Origin: Hetaerina americana
Taxonomy: Eukaryota > Arthropoda > Insecta > Odonata > Calopterygidae
DNA length: 64,000 bases
Assembly: GCA_022747635.1 (NCBI GenBank)
Contig: JAKTNV010000011.1
Location: 17,769,975 to 17,833,974 of the forward strand
Direction: 5' to 3'
The translations under genes and the position numbers were made by a program. Positions 58,173 to 64,000 of this stretch are shown one piece after another. The notes below the pieces were generated by a model. It saw only the letters and a list, made by a program, of their open reading frames with translations, searched no databases and was not told the DNA's origin. Each line of letters opens with the position of its first letter. Positions within the stretch are counted from its first letter, which is position 1.

Positions 58173-59480
58173 TACGAGGTCTGTTAAAAAAGTATCGCGA
58201 CTTTTGTTTTTTTTTTCAAAAGTTATTTATTTATTCATGAATATCTATTTTGCCCCCTTCAAAGCAATCCCCATTTTATATTTTACACTTGTGCCAACAT
58301 TTTTTCTAATCCTCAAAGCATTTCAAAAAATCATTTTTTGTGATCATGTTCAGCTCCTCCTTCGATGCAGCCTTTACTTCGTCAATGGTGGCGTAGCGTC
58401 GTCCTTTCATGGCCCTCTTCATCTTCGGGAACACAAAAAATTCACTGGGGGCCTGGGAAATACGGTGGCTGAGGCATCATTAGTGTGTTGTTTTTGGGCA
58501 AAAATTCGCGCACAAGTAACGATGTGTGAGCAGGGGCGTTGTCATGGTGTAAAAGCCAAAATTTGTTCTGCCAGAAAGTTGGGCGTTTGTGGCGAATTAC
58601 TTTGCGCAAATTGCGCATAACTTGCAGATAATATTCCTTATTAATTGCTCTACTCTGTAGCTAGAGCTAATGATGAAGTACCTCCCTGCAATCGAAGAAA
58701 ACTTTAATCAAAACTTTCATATTCGACGGAACTTGGCGCGATTTTTTCGGTCTTGGCTTGTACTGCAGCTTCCATTGGGATTATTGAGCTTTAGTTTTCA
58801 CGTCATAATCATAAACCCATGATTCGTCACCAGTTATGACCCTCTGGGGCAAATTTGGGTCACCGCAGACCTCATTAGCAATTTTAATGCGTAGCTGTTT
58901 TTGGTCGAAATTGATCAGTTTTGGTTCGAATTTCGCGGCGACCCGTGTCATGCTCAAACCATTTGTAAAAATCGAAAAGCACGAGCCAATTGGTATGTTT
59001 AGGCCCTCAGCAACTTCTCTAACGGTGATTCGACGGTTGGCCAAAACTATTTTCTTCACTTCATCAATGTTTTCGTCTGTTGTAGACTTGCTCGGGCGTC
59101 CGGCACGCTCTTCGTCCTTCAAATCTTCTCGGCCCTCTGAGAACATTTTGTACCACCGATAAACGTTGCTCTGGTCTAAGGTGGCATCTCCATCTCCAGG
59201 CAACATTCGGAATGCGTCGGCGTACTTAATTTCGTTTTTCACACAAAATTTGATACAGATTCTTTGATCCATTTTTTGGAACAGGCAAAAATCGAAGACA
59301 AGACAAAACACGTCCAAGCAAAACAACTGTTAACAACTAACTGAACATTCAAAATGGCCGAAATTTTCAACATTAGTGAGAGATATAATCACCAGCATAA
59401 CGCCACGAGAAAATCGAAAATCAAATATTCGTAACCCGCGGAAATCAAAAATTCGCGGTACTTTTTGCGCAGACCTCGGA
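58173..59480 (-). mobile_element. Decayed full-length mariner element
   Basis: The left end TACGAGGTCTGTTAAAAAAG and the complement of the right end (CGAGGTCTGCGCAAAAAGTA) give imperfect terminal repeats of about 32 bp. The right TA has mutated to GA. The element sits at a TA in the LINE A 3' UTR; the uninterrupted form is seen at 40.9 kb (minus strand). It has many more mutations than the MITE 0.9 kb away. Confidence 0.93.
58781..59326 (-). pseudogene. Mariner transposase, inactivated
   Basis: The frame starts upstream of MDQRICIKFCVKNEIKYAD and covers the first ~165 transposase residues up to ITGDESWVYDYD (first catalytic Asp). It then stops. On the same strand further on, other frames read WLLHHDNAPAHTSLLV (second Asp), PQPPYFPGPQ where SPDLAPCD is expected (third Asp lost), and C-terminal scraps near 58260. 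Stops, frameshifts and the lost Asp make it inactive. DEERAGRPS and VREVAEGLN mark the DNA-binding region. Confidence 0.93.
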
Positions 59481-59794
59481 TTTGCATCCGTGTAAGTTGA
59501 AAGGGATTTTCCATGAATACATACGCCACTGTGGTTATAAGTTTGCATGGATGTGTTGATTTGCATGTTACTTTTTGCTCTCTTTTACGGGTGGTGACCT
59601 ACTAACACCCCCCGCCACACGCCCTTGCGGGTTATTATGTAGATGTATCAATACCCTCCTACTTGCGAAGCTTTTTCAAAATTCGGTAAATTAATATTGA
59701 TATTGTGTGCTCATTATTCCAATGCTCTACCCACTAAACCACCACGTATTTTAGTTACTCAATGCCTGAAGCCCAAAAAAGTTATTTATAGATA

Positions 59795-60190
59795 TGAGAA
59801 ATCGAAGGGCTTATTAAAGAGCACGGTATCACGTTCTGTCGTGTTGGGTGAGGTCTGGAAAATTTGCGATGGTTAGTCCTTGTGCCCATTCAAAACCTAC
59901 CTTAACCGGTTGAATATCATTAATAATATCCGTTGAAAGTCTGCCATCAGAAAATAATCGTCACTAAGATCACGAGGGAAGGTTGAAGAGGAAGAAGTAA
60001 AATCAGAAGACAGGACCGAGTTAGTGGATATCTTGTCCTTGGAGGACGTGGAGACGTACGTAATTCAGTTCCTCGTGCAAACTAATTTGCGCAGCGTGCT
60101 GAATTTTATGGAGACGCATATATTACACGTGAGTCAATCACCCTCTTCCTCCAATCCTTAGGCAATCTCTCTGGCGGATTTTCTCTTTTC
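59795..60190 (+). repeat. Left arm of a large diverged inverted repeat
   Basis: Shared with 61690-62060 in reverse. Matching blocks, in order, are GTTGGGTGAGGTCTGGAAAA, GGTTAGTCCTTGTGCC, AAAACCTACCTTAACCGGTT, AGAAAATAATCGTC, TTTGCGCAGCGTG and GTGAGTCAATCACCCTCTTC. The ACCTACCTTAACC block resembles the LINE B terminus. Its origin is unknown. Confidence 0.75.
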
Positions 60191-60375
60191 CAAAGCCTTA
60201 GTTAACGTTTTCTCCCATGGATCCCAGAAAATCGTCGCGTGTTCCGAATGTGACCTGACTAAAGCGTACTAACGTCCCTCTCTTACCTTCTCATTAACTT
60301 TTCCATACTACCCGTCTGATGAAACTAAGCCTATTTAAGGCTGACTAGCATATTCTTCTCCGAAGAGTGTACTCC
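60191..60375 (-). mobile_element. LINE A RT scrap
   Basis: TTTTCTCCCATGGATCCCAG ... GTGACCTGACTAAAGCG is the complement of the LINE A xxSHxExA-WDP region, in decayed form. Confidence 0.5.
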
Positions 60376-60529
60376 ATGAAAGGTTTGATGTCAGTGGGAA
60401 GACGCCTATACTTCAATTTGAATTCTGAAACGTTTGATTGTAAGGAAAATACCTTTCTCTTTTCATTTCTAGTTCATTTAGTCTTAAGAGCTCAAAATTA
60501 CTCATTGTCCCCCTTTGGATTATATTGTA

Positions 60530-60895
60530 TGAGGGAGATTCCAGTACAGATGGATACAAATACTCATTCTTTCCCCGAAATATCAGAAATCATAATAGTA
60601 AGAAACTGAAGTCACTTTAGAAATATTAAAAACATTGAATTTACAAGTCGGAACAAAATTAAACATTGTAAAGATGTCAGGTATACCTTTAGGTTCATGT
60701 GTGTGTAAGATGTAGTTTGAGTGTTAGCATGTGTGTGGGGTGTAAGTGTTCTTGCATGAATGTATGCCATGTTTTTTTGTGGATGTATGAATTAGTGGTT
60801 TTTGCATGCGGTTTTTTTCTTTTCTAAATTACGGGTGGTGTCCTAACCCGCCCTTGCGGCGGCTTTCGGGGTATTAAGTAGATGTAGATGTTTCT
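60530..60895 (+). mobile_element. LINE A ORF end and 3' UTR
   Basis: Codons TDGYKYSFFPRNIRNHN-like (60548-60600) precede the UTR. The hairpin has lost its 5' arm (CTAACCCGCCCTTGCGGCGG), and the terminus is GGGGTATTAAGTAGATGTAGATG. Confidence 0.88.
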
Positions 60896-61689
60896 TATTT
60901 ATTTGTCCCTCCAGCTCGCATTGGTTCCCTCGCCTACTATAAGATACACTATTCATTACTACTGAGTTTTCTTGCGACACAGAGTGAATGATTATGGCCC
61001 CAAATTATATTGATATACTCGTATTCGAAAATCAAGCTGCACAAAATGAGAGAGAGAGAGACACTGTCACATACAAATTAAATGACTCGTTCTTCCATAG
61101 ATACGCGATAATGATACATTTCAAGACCAATCGCACGAAAAAAATGAAATTAACTTAAATACTAACACTCAATGAATTAGTCAAACGCATAATTCACTAC
61201 ATGATGCATGTAGGTTTGCGTGTGCACGGGTATTTTTGTGTATGAGCTATCCTACACGTATATTCAAAGGAATAATAAGCTACTATTTCTGCACGTATGG
61301 CTGGTACCTCAATATCCAGGTATTTACTGTTCTGAGATGCTTAATACGTTATCATGAATTTTAAGGTTTGCTTGTTTTTTCCCCTTTTCTGTTTTGGGTT
61401 CTACAATTAATAAATAGGATAAAAATCGATTATATTTATCACTGATAGAAAAAAATGAGCTTATTAAACCTCGGGTCGTTAAATCATGTCGTTGACTCTC
61501 GATTCCTTCAAGTTCATCGGTTCTTCGTCGAAATCTCGTTCCATTTTGTTTCGGTAGTAATTTCTCCCCAAGGCCCGGTCAACCGTGGCCCGATTACTCT
61601 AATGCATATAGTTTCTCAAAAAAAAGGACACACTTAAGTGCCTAAGTTCGGTTTTATTTTATTAGTATAGATTAATAATTTTCATTTTC
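60896..61689. other. Unassigned spacer inside the inverted repeat
   Basis: A/T-rich with a short (GA)n at about 61048-61060. No gene recognised. Confidence 0.4.
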
Positions 61690-62060
61690 ACCGTCAAACT
61701 GTTTGCGTAAGGACTTGAGGAGGAGGGTGATTGACTCACGTCCAAAAAATGCGTCTCTGTAAAATAAAACACGCTGCGCAAAGTAGTGTGCCTCAATGTA
61801 GTGAACTCAATTACGTCTCCTCGTCCTTTGACAAGGATACGAACTCGGCTCTCTCTTCTGATAATACTAGTTCCCCTTCAACCCCCCCTTGAATTCTTAG
61901 GGACGATTATTTTCCACTTCCAATGAACATTATGAATGATTGTCAACCGGTTAAGGTAGGTTTAGAATGGCACAAGGACTAACCACCGCAAATTTTTCAG
62001 ACCTCACCCAACGTGACATCGTAAAAACCAATAAACCCTTCAATTTCGCATACCTCTTTC
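61690..62060 (-). repeat. Right arm of a large diverged inverted repeat
   Basis: The reverse complement of 59795-60190 at roughly 75-85% by eye, with the blocks in mirrored order (GGGTGATTGACTCACGT first, CCTCACCCAACGTGAC last). Confidence 0.75.
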
Positions 62061-62079
62061 CCGTCGTAACGCGTACTGA

Positions 62080-62757
62080 ATCAGGAACACTAAAATGGAA
62101 AGTGTGGACTCGATTAAATACTTCGGCGTTACCCTCACTCACGACCTCACCTGGTTGGAACATATATTCGGGGAATATATAGACAAACTGACAAAAATAT
62201 TAGGATTTATTAAAAGAGTGTTGGGGAAATGTGATAAAAATGTTAAAGAGAAAAATTATCTTTCGCTCGTTACTCCTCATTTAGAATATACTGCTGGTTT
62301 TTGGGATCCTCGCGAAGTTGGATTGATTGCCGAATTGGGCCGCGAACAGCGTAGAGAAGCTAGATTTGTGAAACGTTGTTATGATAAACTTAGTAGCGTA
62401 TCCAAAATATTAGAGCAACTTGGCTGAGAATCACTCACGGAGCGAAGGGTAAATTGCAGATTGAATGAATTTCTCTTGCATAAATTGGAAGCACGTCTAT
62501 TTAGCAGTGATGTTGAAAATGTATTATTACCCCCATCGTACTACGGTAAGAGAGATCAAGTCAATAAATTCAAGAGATTAAGTGCAGAACAGATAGATTT
62601 AAGATGCCATTTTTCCCACGAACGGCAAGTGATTAGAATAAAATAACTTTTGACTAACCGCGCTAGGAAGGAAAGATGTTTTGGGGCAAGGGTACCAGCA
62701 TATGTAATCACCCCTTGCCACACATCCTAGTGGTGGCTCTCAGGGTACTAAATAAAC
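62080..62757 (+). mobile_element. LINE A C-terminal fragment and tail
   Basis: An open frame from VDSIKYFGVTLTHDLTWLEH through LGFIKRVLGKCDKNVKEKNY, SLVTPHLEYTAGFWDP and RREARFVKRCYDKL to ILEQLG. A single stop replaces Trp (LGW) at 62425-62427, and the same frame continues ESLTERRVNCRLNEF to 62646. A decayed hairpin (CACCCCTTGCCACACATCC ... GGTGGCTCTCAGGGTACTA) ends it. Confidence 0.9.
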
Positions 62758-63020
62758 TACCTTTTACATTTCGTTTATACGAGTATGCATGTCGTGCATG
62801 TATTTATATATATAACACATTTTTGAAAGTCTCATGGACGTGAATAATAATGAATAAAATTTAGCACTAGTGGATCCAGACAAAAAGCACAGAAACACAC
62901 AAAAAAGAAAAGAAACTCACTAGGTTTCGAATTTGCGATGGTTACAGCCACCTTCCTCAAGGAAGAGAGAGACAGAACCGGCGCGTTTCTGCCTGTGTCC
63001 GTTAGTGCTGAATTTTATAC

Positions 63021-63023
<3 letters not shown>

Positions 63024-63061
<38 letters not shown>
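63024..63061. repeat. (TA)n microsatellite
   Basis: About 38 bp of (TA)n to the left of a SINE1 fragment. Confidence 0.95.
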
Positions 63062-63065
<4 letters not shown>

Positions 63066-63180
63066 CAAAGGTGGCAAGAGGGAAGGGACTAGCCCCCCTT
63101 ATTACCCTGATAATGTATGAATTTTACACGCCGCTGGTATTAGTTCAAAGTGAACTTCGGGTTGAAAACTGTTTTATTGT
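63062..63180 (+). mobile_element. SINE1 3' fragment
   Basis: GAAGGGACTAGCCCCCCTTA, TGTATGAATTTTACACGCCG and GTGAACTTCGGGTTGA correspond to the end of SINE1. The head is missing. Confidence 0.75.
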
Positions 63181-64000
63181 ATATACGTATTATGTTGTGC
63201 CGTCTTTTAACAAAATTTAAATGAATGAATTGTTCACCATACCCATTTCAATGGATGACTGATGGTTAAAGGGACCCGGAGTTGCCTGGAGAAGCAGATC
63301 AATGCATGAACGCTTCGGTATTCGACAACAGTACAAGTATATGTTTGACGCTAGTTTTTTATTGGCAGTAGACACCTCGATTGAAAGATCCAACTAGTTT
63401 AAATCCCCCCTCCTCTTATTGCAACATCTTCCTGATCACTCATATATGTCTTCATATCATCCCTCACATGCGAAGGATGAGCACCACCTCTACAACGTGT
63501 TTTCCGCCAATTCCAAGACGTAATGGCGGATAAGGACAATTGATGGTCGAATGGCCTTTCGCCCCATTTCCTTATCGGGAGTGTGCTTCTCTATCGCCAA
63601 GGCGAAAGGCACAACGGCCATGCTTAAGCGCCTTCTCGGTCATCTTCCCATCGATACTTATCACGAACACAAGTCGAAAAGATAAAGGAACCCCGTATTC
63701 AGATTTCGACGGGAGGAGGGCTCCATCGTCCTCGGCAGAGTTAATCCATGCACGCTTTGCGGAGGTCCTCAATCGAATGCCTTCTCACGCACACTCCAGC
63801 GGTGACAAATGGCTGCGACCGTGGATTTCAAGTAGAAAAGGGCAAAGCTCTCTCCCATAAGCTCAGTAGACCCCTCACACGAATCAGAGAATCTTCCGAA
63901 AGAGGACGCAATATTAGGAATTGGTTGAGAATTTAGATGATTGTTATTTTTTGATAAATTCAGATTTAAGTTCATTGATATGATGTAAATCGTAATGATT
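63181..64000. other. No gene recognised; CpG-richer stretch 63480-63900
   Basis: Frames at 63540-63860 (plus, 106 codons) and 63572-63772 (minus) overlap and have no known domain. Composition rises in G+C here as in the blocks at 9.6 and 12.4 kb. The window ends in A/T-rich DNA. Confidence 0.35.

Larger units (their letters stand above)
55530..59650 (+). mobile_element. LINE A copy carrying two nested mariner insertions
   Basis: LINE A sequence runs from a pre-RT region (about 55560) through RT (55794-56321), then the thumb, broken by MITE copy 3 at 56535-57291. The ORF end is at about 57700. The 3' UTR is broken by a decayed mariner at 58173-59480 and resumes with TTTGCATCCGTGTAAGTTGA to the terminus GGGTTATTATGTAGATG at about 59645. 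Removing the two insertions would leave about 2 kb of LINE A. Confidence 0.93.

Overview
This window looks like repeat-rich, non-genic DNA from an arthropod nuclear genome, most likely an insect, although the sequence alone does not fix the species. Evidence for a eukaryote is the density of non-LTR retrotransposons, Penelope-like elements, mariner elements with TA target duplications, tRNA-derived SINEs and long (TA)n arrays. I could not identify any host protein-coding gene, and no credible free-standing tRNA or rRNA gene. Almost every open reading frame longer than about 100 codons belongs to a transposable element, is read from (TA)n repeats, or lies in a CpG-rich block without a recognisable product.

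Six kinds of repeat account for most of what can be read. 'LINE A' is a CR1/Jockey-superfamily retrotransposon with an AP-type endonuclease, an RT and a long 3' UTR. Its 3' end carries a GC-rich hairpin followed by GTAGATGTAGATG. It occurs in more than twenty mostly 5'-truncated copies; the larger ones lie near 33.3-34.7, 48.5-50.9, 52.3-54.5 and 55.5-59.65 kb. 'LINE B' is a second EN-RT element resembling arthropod RTE-type sequences (best copy 36.3-37.9 kb). Two Penelope-like elements (PLE1 at 20.6-22.8 kb, PLE2 at 42.0-43.7 kb) encode RT plus a GIY-YIG endonuclease and carry inverted copies of their own ends with 13-bp target duplications. Several PLE ends contain a hammerhead-ribozyme-like core. 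Three mariner groups are present: one intact DD34D transposase gene (49.3-50.6 kb), one decayed full-length copy (58.2-59.5 kb), and three nearly identical 755-757 bp deletion derivatives (3.9, 23.7 and 56.5 kb). Two tRNA-derived SINE families are present: 'SINE1', usually next to (TA)n, and 'SINE2', with clear target duplications.

Layout: 0-9 kb holds LINE tails, MITE copy 1, (TA)n, a 439-bp tandem repeat and SINEs. 9-16 kb has two CpG-rich blocks, SINE2, LINE B pieces, two long palindromes and PLE end fragments. 16-20 kb is quiet. 20-25 kb holds PLE1, SINE1, a (TA)n array and MITE copy 2. 25-33 kb is mostly quiet with SINE2 and LINE scraps. 33-38 kb has LINE A with an exact tandem duplication, and LINE B. 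38-47 kb holds PLE2 inside a pair of inverted composite repeats. 48-60 kb is a stack of LINE A copies interrupted by mariner elements. 60-64 kb has LINE A pieces and a diverged inverted-repeat structure.

Nothing here resembles a cooperating operon or host pathway. The relationships are parasitic and stratigraphic: mariner elements sit inside LINE copies at TA sites, so their relative ages can be read. No new cellular system was found. The best leads are the PLE end structures with ribozyme-like cores, the covarying hairpin at the LINE A 3' end, and the deletion-derivative mariner family beside an intact transposase of a different mariner type.
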